Shown here: one piece after another, positions 1 through 10,169 of the stretch
Numbering within the stretch: the stretch's first letter is position 1
How the letters are laid out: each line of letters opens with the position of its first letter
Assembly: GCF_002127325.2 (NCBI RefSeq)
Contig: NC_035433.2
Span: forward strand, 92,954,033-93,018,032
Reading direction: 5' to 3'
DNA: 64,000 nt
From: Helianthus annuus
Taxonomy: Eukaryota > Streptophyta > Magnoliopsida > Asterales > Asteraceae
Notes under the pieces: generated by a model
Told to the model about the DNA's origin: nothing
The model's database searches: none
The model's input: only the letters and a program-made list of their open reading frames with translations
Translations under genes and position numbers: made by a program

Positions 1-604
1 ACCCCGACCACGTAAAACAACAAAACGTGGCGGAAACGTCGGGGAGTGTTGTAACAGAATCATTGTTTCACAACCATGGAATAAAAAAATGTGTTTTATT
101 GGATAAATGAACTTATTGTTTAATACAATCAAATAAGTACAACTATTATCTTTCAAGTTTTAAAGTCGATAAGGCATGAGTCCATCCTATGTGTAGCATA
201 TATCATCAATCATCACAAAACAACACCTGAAACATGTGTAAAAATAGGTACGTCAGCATAAAAATGCCTCTGAGACACATAGGTTTTATTGTATTTAGGA
301 TTCATGACTAATGAGTTTAAAGAAAAAGTTTTTAATAAAAGTAGTCATGATCCTTGTAAAAGGTTTTCTTTTATAAATCATTTATAAGAAATCAGATGAT
401 ATAAAATAATACATAGGAAATTAAACAAGTAAATAGAATAAGTTTGTATAAAAATATATTGTTTGAAAAACAATATTTTGATAAAAAGATTCATAGTATA
501 TATAAAAATATACTTTGGTTTTAAGAAAGTCGAATAAGTAATATATTAAAATATATTTCAGTTCCAAAACCGTTAACCCAAGTGTACTAAATAACGCCAC
601 GGTA

Positions 605-675
605 TGTAATGCGATGAAAACACATATATATAAGAAGTACCAGCGGCGTATCTACCCTGTTTTCATCACATTACA
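605..675 (-). other. Stem-loop in LTR F with conserved 35-nt loop
   Basis: Arms GATGAAAACA (613-622) and TGTTTTCATC (658-667) pair perfectly. The stem extends outwards to 605 and 675 with one mismatch. The loop is 35 nt and contains AAGTACCAGCGGCGTATC. The same loop sits in the LTRs of A (17409-17463, 26350-26404) on different but still complementary arms. It lies about 600 bases from the LTR's sense 3' end, so it is probably transcribed. Confidence 0.7.
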
Positions 676-719
676 CCCGTCCCGTTATCTAAACACTAAC
701 CAAAACCCAATTGTTAAAC

Positions 720-985
720 AAATAGTATATTAAATATACTTTAGTTGTTAGAAATAAGAAATTTTCAGTAGTATATCAAAAGTATACTTTGGATTTATAA
801 ATAACATATTAAACTATGTTTTGGTTTTACAAATAACATATTAAACTATGTTTTGGTTTTGAAAATAACATATTAAACTATGCTTTGGATTTTGAAAATA
901 ACATATCAAACTATGTTTTAATGATTAATAAAATATATGTTGGTTTTGTACAATATCACATATGAGAGCATATCAAACTATACTT
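720..985. repeat. AT-rich tandem repeat, about 32-bp unit
   Basis: Four clear copies of a unit around AACATATTAAACTATG lie at 797-923, each followed by TTTTGGTTTT-like sequence. Degenerate copies lie on both sides (about 720-795 and 950-985). It is an expansion private to LTR F; the A LTRs lack it. Confidence 0.75.
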
Positions 986-1109
986 TTGGGAGTATAACTA
1001 AATATACAAAAATAATGTGATTTAAGAATTCATTCAGACCTAGTGCATCAAAATACACCTTTGAGACTATAGGAATACCACAAAGGCAATCCCTATTTGG
1101 ATGGAGAAA

Positions 1110-1114
1110 AATAA
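1110..1114. repeat. Target site duplication of C, left (AATAA)
   Basis: The five bases before LTR C match the five after its right LTR (8232-8236). This confirms element C as one complete insertion into LTR F. Confidence 0.9.
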
Positions 1115-1589
1115 TGTAGGATCGTTTGGTGACCCAAATGAGTCGATCAGAGGCGTTTTCGTCAATTACAGGTGCGGAATAACAAGTAATCAACGTAGAA
1201 ATAGCATACAATTCACTTTAAACACTTTCTGTATTGATTTGACGGTAAATACAACGAGTTCTCGATCCGGCAGCACTTCGGTACGAGATTCAACCAACCG
1301 TTACAACTGAGATCGCCCTAAGGGTATATATAGGCCTTTGGGACCGCTTATTGGACAGGCCTAATAAGCGGCCCAGACATGTTGTCACAAAAGCGATCCA
1401 GCCCATGGTCACTCGAGCGGTTCATACTTTTGACATTCGAGCGGTCCAACTAATCTAATGGACCAAATGAGCGACCCAACTATCTAAACTCTATACAATC
1501 TCACTATTTCTCGTATATTGTGCCCAGATCTAACATCTAAGACTTATGACTCGATACAAGACGAAATCAGCAGATGTAGTGCACCAACA
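1115..1589 (-). repeat. 3' LTR of element C
   Basis: On the plus strand it begins TGTAGGATCG and ends CACCAACA. A minus-strand TATA box lies at about 1325-1332, with five copies of the C motif (AGCGGTCC-like) and one inverted copy upstream of it in sense direction (1335-1480). Confidence 0.92.
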
Positions 1590-1599
1590 GACTCCCCCT
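1590..1599 (-). other. Polypurine tract of C
   Basis: On the sense strand it reads AGGGGGAGTC, immediately upstream of the 3' LTR. This is the expected primer for plus-strand DNA synthesis. Confidence 0.85.
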
Positions 1600-3456
1600 C
1601 AGATGTTGATGGAGTCGACTATCGAGTCACACCAATGCTGTGTCTTCACATCTTCAGTCTTGATCAGTCTTTAGGCTCCTCTCTCTCTAGCTTCAGACTC
1701 CCCCTCTCGATTTGCTGGCATTCCTTTGATCTTCAGCAACATCTTCAGGATCGACGCCTGGCTATTCTGCATAAACTCTACCTCAAAGTAAATTTCTTTC
1801 ACACATATATATATCAAACATATAACCCTGCACCAATTCAGACTCTCTTTCAAAACAAACACAGATTTTAATGAACCACTTGAAAGGATAGATAATGAAA
1901 ACATTTAATTTCACACAAACACTCCCCCTCAAGTATTTGCTCATCATGTTTAGCACTCAGAATTTTGAAAATCCGCAACTCAACATCAGTTGTCGAAAAT
2001 CTTTTTGAATTTTCAAAATTTATGCTAAAACACACCAAAAATCTTTTTGGATTTTTCTGAAAAAAAATTAAAATGCAGAAATAAACTATTTACAAACAAT
2101 ATTTTTGTGAACTCGTGCACGAGGATCATATCAGATTTGAGATATATCATCAACACCGTTAAGCTTGATTACATGATAAGTTCTAAACAATTTACCTAGA
2201 TTGTCAGTATGTTTGTCCACTTAAATTTTCAACACAAATTTCAATCGATTCGAGATATGATATTTAATGTTTTAGGAACTTGAACTTAATTGTGTATCAC
2301 TCCACTTGAATATACTCCTGTATCCAGATCCCAAATATTCAGTCTTACAGGTGAGTATACCACAGATGATATCTGTAAAGGGGTTATGTGCGAGGGCCGT
2401 GAGAGCTCAGGTCGATACTTCCGTATACGCAGAAAGATGACGGCTTCGACTTTTGGTGGGTCCCCTTTAGAGGATCTTTTTGCATTTCAGCAGCAGCGAC
2501 TATCAATTTTATTGTTTCATCAGCATGCTGAGGGCGAGGCTTATGTTTCAAAGCTTTAGCAGAAAGTATTATCCGGGGACTAGGTCAGTACTTCCATACA
2601 GCAGAAGTCCCGGGATAATACCCCAGATATCACTGAGTATAAAGACCTAGTATCTCAGAATACGGGACCTTTCAAACAAGATTTCGGGGGTTACCCATAT
2701 ATCCAAGAATAGTTACCCACGAATCAAGCAAGTTTGATTTAGGTTTATATCTCGTTTCAATTTACTAAATGTGCGAAAATCTACTGACACATCTGCAGTA
2801 AGATCGTTTATCACATTAAACTTTCTAATTCTTTAGCGTGCTGTGATAGTCCACTGATGTACTATCATTTCCTCTTTTTCGCAACAAGAACTCAATTTTT
2901 CAGTTTTATCATGTTTTTGTCTTTTTCAAATTTTCTGATGTTTTTGGATTTTCTAAAATACTTACTCCCCCTAAAATTCAAATACATCAAATGAAAATTG
3001 AAAACAAGCTGTACAGAACATGACAACTGATATCGAATCTCCTCAATTCGCCATTCGCTTGGCATAAACAATCAGAACTCCCCCTATCAACAAACTATTT
3101 TCCCATTTAGATTTCAAAACACTAAAGTTTGTTTTAATCAAAATGGTTTTTCCGGAAAATAAGTTTGTTTGATTTTACCAATTGTAGGTTACCATTTGTA
3201 GAAATATTCAACAAATGTTCAGGGTTGTGGTTCATCATCTTGTCTTTCGACCAATGTAGGAAAATACAAGTACAACTTAATGTCCTTGATTTACCATTTG
3301 CAGTTCAGAAACCTCTGTACCAATAGTAAAACATCAACAATCATAAACAAACCTCTTTACCATTTGTATGAATGACATTACCGAATGGAATTTTGAGAAA
3401 GATGACGATTCATGCTCCACGCTTACCAACCTGTGAGCTCCGGCAAGTCCTGAGAC
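1600..3456 (-). other. 3' non-coding region of C, conserved in B and D
   Basis: There is no long open frame. Collinear blocks are shared with 11883-14037 (B) and 50290-52320 (D), including the 56-bp stem-loop at 2566-2621. Extra copies of the polypurine-like AGGGGGAGT (sense) occur near 1696, 1921, 2965 and 3078. Directly after the gag stop (about 3402-3452) is one copy of a roughly 50-bp block, in sense GCCGGAGCT...GTGGAGCATG, that B and D carry twice. Confidence 0.7.
2566..2621 (-). other. Conserved 56-bp stem-loop in C 3' region
   Basis: Arm GTATTATCCGGGGAC (2566-2580) pairs with GTCCCGGGATAATAC (2607-2621), 14 of 15 positions, around a 26-nt loop. Loop bases TAGGTC (2581-2586) can also pair with GACCTA (2644-2649), a pseudoknot arrangement. 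Matching 56-bp structures lie in B (13031-13086) and D (51223-51278). Confidence 0.75.
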
Positions 3457-6400
3457 TTACTGTTCATAATATGTACCATCCCAGTCACAAACCAGGGATG
3501 GTTCAACCTTTTCTTTCTTTGTTTTCTTCTCATAAAATTCTTTAACCCCTTTGACTTTTCGATCAATCATCTTGCCAAAGATATGTTTTACCCTGGGGTT
3601 AAAGACCTTCTCAGCATCAAATTCCTGTTCATCATGATAAAATTGGTTAGAAATTTCAACTTTACCAATTTTCTTCTTATAATTCTCAGCCCGAAGTGAT
3701 GGAAACTCATCATCATTAGCTCTCGAAACTGAGTTCTCAATTTTTTCATCAGCTTCACATTTTGACACAACTTGTGGCTCTACTGACTTTGTGGAATCAG
3801 TTTCATCGCCTGAAGATAGCTCCTCTGATTTCGACCTATCAGAATCATAGCTAGAGCTTTCACCACCCTTCTTCACAATCCACTTCTGGTTGTTAGATTT
3901 GGCTTTCTTCTTGTAAAACTTGTTCGAACTCTCACCAATTTCAAAAATAGAATCTTTGAACAGTTTTGTTCTATCAAGTGGTGATTCGAACGCAAACATC
4001 TTTTCTGAAATTTTGCAAAAAAACTCCCTGTTTTGATTGTATCGCCTGAGAACAATCTTTGGCGATATGTCCAACATTGTTGCACTTGAAACAGGTTCTC
4101 GAGTCTTTCTTTAGTTCAGCTTGTTTCTTTTTCCAAAATTCACTGTTCTTTTCCCTCCAGAAACCTTTCTTTTCTTCTTCATCAGTTGATGTACCTGAAA
4201 CAAAGGACATTTTGGATTTAAAATCACGAACATATTTTTTATTTTTCTGTTTTTCTGTCGGAGTAAAACCTAATCCTTTCTTTTTAAAATTACCGCTATG
4301 GTTTGATCTCTTTTGGAAATCTGAACCAAAACCGTAATTCTTTTTCTTGTTTAATCTCTGTTGTACTCTTGAGGTGTATTTTTTAGGTTTTTCATTAAGA
4401 CATAAGTCTTTAATTTCAGAAATATTAATTTCTGTGAGTTTGAAAACCTTGTTTATCAATTCAGTTTTGACACCCCTTAATGGAAATTCATCATCAGAAT
4501 ATAATTTGTCAGAATTATTCAAAGTGTAAGCCACTTTAAACAATCCATCATCCAAATTAGATTTTGACAACAAAAACTTTCTATCATAAACTAATTTTCC
4601 CTGTTTTTCTTTTTGCACCGGAGTTTTTGACTCAGATTTTGACTCGTCACTGTCATCACTATCTAACACATGATCCACAACTTTCTTCATCAATTGAGAC
4701 TGTTGATCAGTGTCAGATGATGTAAACACAACATCAATACTTTCTGGAAGATTGACTGACGACTCTGACTCCCACTGTAAATTTGTAGCCTTTTTGACTC
4801 TTTCATCGTTAGGATGTCTAGGCAAATATCCGTTTTCCAGTGGAGGTGGACATCTGTTATAACTAACACCTTTCTTCTTACCAGATGAAGCCTTTTTAGT
4901 GTCATTTTTCTGATCACACATCTTCTTGTCATCAATCTTTTCACCAGCATCAACTCCAGCTGCATTCTCTTCAGTTACATCATTCTCTTCCCATACCTTC
5001 ATGCTCTCAACAGTTGGATAAATCCTGTCAATCACATAGGAAGTACATGAGTAACTTTTTAATAAACGATTAACTCTCTCTGTTTCGATTCGTTGCAGCT
5101 CAAGCTTCTGTTCTAAAACAGCACATTTTTCAATATAGTTGTTCACAACTTTCTGCTTCGTCATAAACGCTCCCTGAAGAGTCTTCATTGCTACAGCTTG
5201 TTCTTCACTTGTTTGATTGTACTGATTCATCGTCTTGTTCAGCACATCATAAGACTCCTTTAGTCTGTTTAAGTTGTTAATCAACGTGCTGTTCTGCTTT
5301 TTCACAATCTCACAGCTTTCACACTTTACCGGAACCTCTTTCGCATCAACTTGTTCTTCAACTTTAAATTTAGGCACTTCTTTCATCTTTTGCCTTCTCA
5401 CCACCGGCACTTCTTCATCATCACTACTCACCGGTGTCTTGATCTTCTTCTTTTTCTTCTCCTTCTTGACTTTTTCGTCTTCGCTATCACTCTCAGCAAG
5501 CAGCTTCATATCTTCTCTGTATTTTCTCGCCCAATACTCTGTATCATCATCACTATCATCTACAATCTTTGCTGTAAATGCAGTGTAAGCTGTGGTTTGA
5601 TCAGGAATATAATCATCCCAAGTGAAGTTTGCCCAGCTAAAACCTTCTGGTAATCTCTCATCATCTTGATCAATTATCAAAGCACTACCATCCTTTCTTT
5701 TTCCACAATCATAACTGCTTACACAAGCTCTCTTTCCTGTATCTTCAACCACATCTCTTCCATGTGCAGTCTGAGCTTGATGTTTTTGTTGTTGAGATGA
5801 TTGACCAACTTGGTGATAGATGGCTTTGCGATAGTAATCGTTGTTGTTGTTGAACAGATTTTGAGCTCCACTTGCTTCTCGATTTGTGCACTCTCTCTTG
5901 AAGTGTCCTTTTTCCCTGCACCGGAAACAAGTGACTTTAGACTTGTCAAAACCTAAAGTAGAAACATTCGCATCACGAAGATCATCTCTCCCCGTGATTT
6001 GTTTGAATTTCTCAGCTCTCCGTAAAACACTAGCCAAACACCACTTTATGTCCATCAACTCCATCTCTTCAGCATCTATCTGGTCGTAATCTTCTTTGGT
6101 TAGCATTGGATTGCCGATACGACCTGCAACAAAACAAGTATAAGATTCCAAAACCATTCCTAATAAAGACATTTGGTTTTTGGCAATATCCTCAGAATAA
6201 TCTTGATCATTCTCAAGATTCAATACAATGTTGCACTGTAATCTTCTTCCGTTTTTAGTTGCTGAGATGTTTGGATCAAATGATGGAAATGAAGTAAAAC
6301 TGGTCTTGCTGCTTGATCGAGATGATGGACTTTCAGATAAGCTCTTGGCACTCATACCAGTCACAATCTTTGGAGATGAATTCGACGATTTCTCATTTAC

Positions 6401-7162
6401 CCCAGCTTTATAATATAACCCGATATCTTGTTCACCATCGAAGTCTTTCATTCTAATCACTTTTCTCTGTTCCATTTCTTGAGCTTCGATCTGTTCAATG
6501 AACTTACTGAGCGTCAGATTGCTAAAACCTTTCTTGTTTCTGAGCATCATCAAGTATGTGCCCCAACTCTCGTATGGCAATGCATCAGCAAGTTTGTCGA
6601 TCAATTCTTCATTACTCTTTTCAATACTTAACCTTTTCATATTCGCAAGCAGATTACAATAACGTTTAATAATTTCTCTCGTGCTCTCATTCTTCAATCC
6701 ACGAAATAAATCGAACTCTTTCTTCAGAAGTGACTTTTTGCTTTTAACCATCTCTTCACTTCCCCTAAACTTCGAACGTAACGCTTTCCAGATCGAGTAC
6801 GACGTTCCATTGTGCTGTAAAAGAACCATGATATCTTCCTTCACTGCCTGTTGAAGAAGACTTAACATCATTTTCTCATTTTTGTACTTCTTCCTTTCAT
6901 CATCTCTAAGATATTTAATTGGAACTGGCTCTTCATCACTATTCAATGGTCGAATATACTTTGTTTCCACGCATTCCCAAGCGTCAAGATAATTCGCTTG
7001 CACCCAATTCTCAAACCGACCTTCCCAACCCTTGTATTCTTCGATGTTCATTAACTTGGGAGGTTTTTGCATTGTTCCTGTTTCGTTTTCTAACATTGTG
7101 GTTTGAATAGCGGTGATTGGGGTACTAGGAGTAGCGAACGCGTTATAGAAATCCTCGTCCAT
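3457..7162 (-). pseudogene. gag: Long Gag of element C (UBN2-type, two CCHC knuckles), one frameshift
   Basis: The protein would bind element RNA and build virus-like particles. The ATG at 7162 starts MDEDFYNAF, matching element B's start. The N-terminal part (KLMNIEEYKGW, then a helical region) resembles the UBN2 Gag domain of Ty1/copia elements. A CCHC knuckle [14 protein letters not shown] lies at 5888-5929. Next come acidic and basic stretches, a probable coiled coil (about 5300-5050), a long charged linker and a second knuckle CFKCNNVGHIAKDC (4052-4093). The frame shifts near a T7 run at about 4010-4025, and the C-terminal part then reads in another frame to 3457. At roughly 1,230 residues it is several times longer than a usual copia Gag. 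No protease motif follows. The family call is from recalled similarity. Confidence 0.8.
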
Positions 7163-7228
7163 TTTCAAATATTCAAACAATATTCCAAACTGTTCACAAA
7201 AGCGAACTAGATAATCAAAGTGTCACAA

Positions 7229-7555
7229 AGGCGGTCCAAACAGAACAAATAAGCGATCGGAAATAAGCGGCCCAATGATATACCAAATAAACGGTCCAAG
7301 AATATGTCTGCTCGAGCGGTTCACAAACTTGTTATACGAGCGGTTCACTAATGTCCGAATGAGCGATCCGGATGGATGAATGGACCAAATGAGCGGGCCG
7401 TAGTTTTTGAGCGGTCCAGGAAGTGTTCGTTCGGATGAGCGACCCAAATAATGACTGAATGAGCGGTTCTCAATCGTATGAATAAGCGGTCCAGAACTGT
7501 TAATTTCGAGCGGTCCAGAACAGTTCAGAAAAGCGATCCACTTTCGGACATCATT
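7229..7555 (-). repeat. Leader motif array of C (14 copies of an AGCGGTCC-like 10-mer)
   Basis: On the plus strand, fourteen variants of (A/G)AGCG(G/A)(T/C)(C/T)C occur, mostly 15-30 bp apart, with unrelated bases between. The same motif recurs in C's LTR upstream of the TATA box. It lies between the primer binding site and the gag start. Confidence 0.8.
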
Positions 7556-7742
7556 TTGGCACACTATTTCTTCGAATTTCAACACCAAACATTCAAGGGT
7601 TTGTCTCTATACTATCGCGCACAATTCCTGAGATTTTGAGCAAGTTTCGACCGTTGAAAATGTCCGAATCTGAAAAAGAATGAGTAGAAGATAGAAATTT
7701 TGACGATTTTCAGCTATTTCCTGTAGAACTCCTCCTCCTGAA

Positions 7743-7754
7743 GCTCTGATACCA
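7743..7754 (-). other. Primer binding site of C
   Basis: The sense strand reads TGGTATCAGAGC two bases inside the 5' LTR. It is complementary to the 3' end of plant initiator methionine tRNA, the usual primer for copia elements and chromoviruses. Confidence 0.9.
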
Positions 7755-7756
7755 AT

Positions 7757-8231
7757 TGTAGGATCGTTTGGCGACCCAAATGAGTCGATCAGAGGCGTTT
7801 TCGTCAATTAGAGGTGCGGAATAACAAGTAATCAACGTAGAAATAGCATACAATTCACTTTAAACACTTTCTGTATTGATTTGACGGTAAATACAACGAG
7901 TTCTCGATCCGGCAGCACTTCGGTACGAGATTCAACCAACCGTTACAACTGAGATCGCCCTAAGGGTATATATAGGCCTTTGGGACCGCTTATTGGACAG
8001 GCCCAATAAACGGCCCAGACATGTTGTCACAAAAGCGATGCAACCCATGGTCACTCGAGCGGTTCATACTTTTGACATTCGAGCGGTCCAACTAATCTAA
8101 TGGACCAAATGAGCGACCCAACTATCTAAACTCTATACAATCTCACTATTTCTCGTATATTGTGCCCAGATCTAACATCTAAGACTTATGACTCGATACA
8201 AGACGAAATCAGCAGATGTAGTGCACCAACA
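7757..8231 (-). repeat. 5' LTR of element C
   Basis: It has the same length (475 bp) and ends as the copy at 1115, with about six substitutions (roughly 1.3%). A minus-strand TATA box lies at 7967-7974. Being the 5' LTR, it would drive the genomic transcript. Confidence 0.92.
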
Positions 8232-8236
8232 AATAA
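8232..8236. repeat. Target site duplication of C, right (AATAA)
   Basis: It matches 1110-1114 exactly. Confidence 0.9.
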
Positions 8237-9795
8237 ATTGGTTTCAGGCATTCCATGAAACAGGAATGGGGTGTCAAATCCTATAGCGCTATATCATACT
8301 ACCAACCGGTCTGGTGAACAAAATTAAGTACTATTCCAAACATTAATTTTATAATCTTTGAAAAATTAGAGTTTAAATCATAAATAATCATTCAGTTTGT
8401 AAACAGATAAGTACAAATATGTATAATCAATTATACTTTTGAAATCATGAAAATAACAAATAGGTACACATGTTTCACCCCAAAAAATTGAAAACAGTAA
8501 AAGAGGGGACTACGTACTCACTTGAGAGTGCTTAGGAGTCTTGAACAACTACCAAGCAAGCTAGAGGGAGCACGGAATCAAACGGCACAGAAGGTCCCCG
8601 CAAGCTCTTGACCCGATTTATCTTCAGGTATGAAGTAATAACTTCAACTTAGAAGGCAAAAATCAGATCAAGTGTGAGGTGGGGAATGAAATGGTGGGGG
8701 GTATTTATAGGAAATCTAGAACCGTTAGGAACGTTTATCGGGAAACGAGCTTCGATCCTAGCCCTCCATGTGTACCCTTTGTTTTGTAATACCATTAGAG
8801 CCCCTAGAATGAGCCCATGGTGTCCAAAATACCATTTGCAAGAGGTAAAACCAGGTGCAACAGCTGTTAACAGGCTGTAAAATGATTTTTGCATATCTGA
8901 CATGCTCTCGCGGGCCGCGTATGATTTTATGGGGGCTTACACGGGCCGCCTGAGGTCCATGATATGCACATAAGTTTCAGAAATTGCAGTTTTGGTCCCT
9001 GCATGCTTTTAAGGCCATTTTTGATGCGTTTAAGGCCCGTTAAGCCATTTTTAAGGCTCTACAATGATGCCTAAGTATAGGGGACATGAAACATGCTCAA
9101 AAATATCTCGGATGTCGGTTCGTTTGGTCGTACGATCGCGTTAATCGCTTAATTACGCCGGAAGTCGTAACGAACGCAAAAACGATCCAAATTAAGCGAC
9201 GAATGAAATTTTATCATGCCAATCACTAAAAGATAATATTCTAATGATTACATAAATTTTTGGATGTCTGGATATATTCAGAACGTAAGATATGCGCGAA
9301 AATACAAACTTATGCACTTTTTGACGATTTTAGTCCCTGAATGACCAAAAGATTATTTTTACGCACCAAACACCTCAAAGCCTATTTCTAAGCTATGTAA
9401 AGGATATTTTGGGCATATTTAACTTATGATCAAGTTCCGGAAGGTTCGTTACTATACAAATCTGTAGAGTTTCGCAGTTTGACATAATTAGTCCCTGCGA
9501 TCAAACAAACTTGATTTCAACACACCAAACCCTCCAAAACTTGTTTCTAAGTTATGTAAAGGTTATTTAAGGTATGTTAAGCCTATTTCACTATTCCGGG
9601 GTGTTTGTTACATTAAACGGGTTATATTTACGCATCAGAGCGCGTATAACCTTCCAGAAAGCGATTTAAAGCTTGAAATCGAATAACAGTTGATATGTGC
9701 AAACGATACACATATTTTTACAAATCCCAAGTATGAAATACAATATTTCATTGGTTTGGTATTTGTTTGATGGTTGAAGTGACACAGGTGTCACA
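8237..9795 (-). mobile_element. LTR F, right part
   Basis: It continues LTR F after element C. Collinear blocks match A's LTRs: the AGTAAAAGAGGGGACTA block near 8500, the GAAGGTCCCCGCAAG block near 8590, a TATA-like GGTATTTATAGG at about 8699 on an equivalent stretch, and the repeated TTAGTCCCTGAATG-type blocks near 9340. It ends ACAGGTGTCACA at 9795, matching A's end ACAGATGTCACA. No gene is present. Confidence 0.75.
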
Positions 9796-10169
9796 AATCC
9801 GCTCTCGGATGAAGACATAGTGTCTGTAACAGAACAATCACAACATATGCACATATATTAACTACTAACATTATGCAATCAAAGATAATGAAATCATGTA
9901 ATAATGTATCCTTATCATTCCTTACAAATCCTTTCTATCCTTCCTAGTCTCCCAGACTAGACCACCTAGTCTCCCAGACTAAATCACAAATGCAACCTTA
10001 CTATCGTGTTTCGTGTCTGTTTGTAAAAATGTTTGTTTCCATGGATCTGGGCGTTTCGTGTATGCAATGAAAACATGTTGTAAAAATATTTTCGTGAGAG
10101 CCCTAATGATTGTAGTCTAGACTCGAGACGGAATCCTAGTTTGCTATAATCGAAGCTCTAATACCAAAC
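9796..10169 (-). other. Internal scrap of a gypsy element next to LTR G
   Basis: This is 374 bp without coding potential. A short duplication around CCTAGTCTCCCAGACTA lies at about 9945-9980. It ends in an initiator-Met-type primer binding site (10155-10166, sense TGGTATTAGAGC), so it looks like the 5' end of the internal region of the element whose 5' LTR is G. The rest was lost or replaced at F's edge. Confidence 0.55.
10155..10166 (-). other. Degenerate primer binding site next to LTR G
   Basis: The sense strand reads TGGTATTAGAGC, one change from the standard TGGTATCAGAGC, three bases inside LTR G. Confidence 0.65.

Larger units (their letters stand above)
1..1109 (-). mobile_element. 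LTR F (Ty3/gypsy, Tekay-like), left part
   Basis: The first bases match the LTRs of element A from about their eighth base (compare 16800 and 25741), so the window opens a few bases inside an LTR. The orientation is minus, as in A. The body has diverged from A but keeps landmarks, among them the hairpin with the loop AAGTACCAGCGGCGTATC. The LTR is interrupted at 1110-1114 by element C and resumes at 8237. Whether F is a solo LTR or the 3' LTR of a larger element cannot be decided here, because its left edge is outside the window. Confidence 0.8.
1115..8231 (-). mobile_element. Element C: complete gag-only LTR retrotransposon (TR-GAG type)
   Basis: It is a 7,117-bp minus-strand element bounded by 475-bp LTRs (1115-1589, 7757-8231) that differ at about six sites, and flanked by AATAA. 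In sense order it has the 5' LTR, a primer binding site for initiator Met tRNA, a leader with 14 short motif copies, one long Gag frame (7162-3457), 1.9 kb of non-coding sequence, a polypurine tract and the 3' LTR. No protease, integrase, reverse transcriptase or RNase H is present. It is therefore non-autonomous and would need pol supplied in trans. It is inserted in LTR F. Confidence 0.9.

Noticed and set aside
5274..5653. Plus-strand open frames rich in Ser, Leu and Phe across the gag of C
   Set aside because: They are complements of the lysine/glutamate-rich gag and have no independent support.
7743..7754. A tRNA gene fragment
   Set aside because: The 12-bp match to initiator tRNA lies directly beside an LTR, as a primer binding site should; no tRNA body is present.
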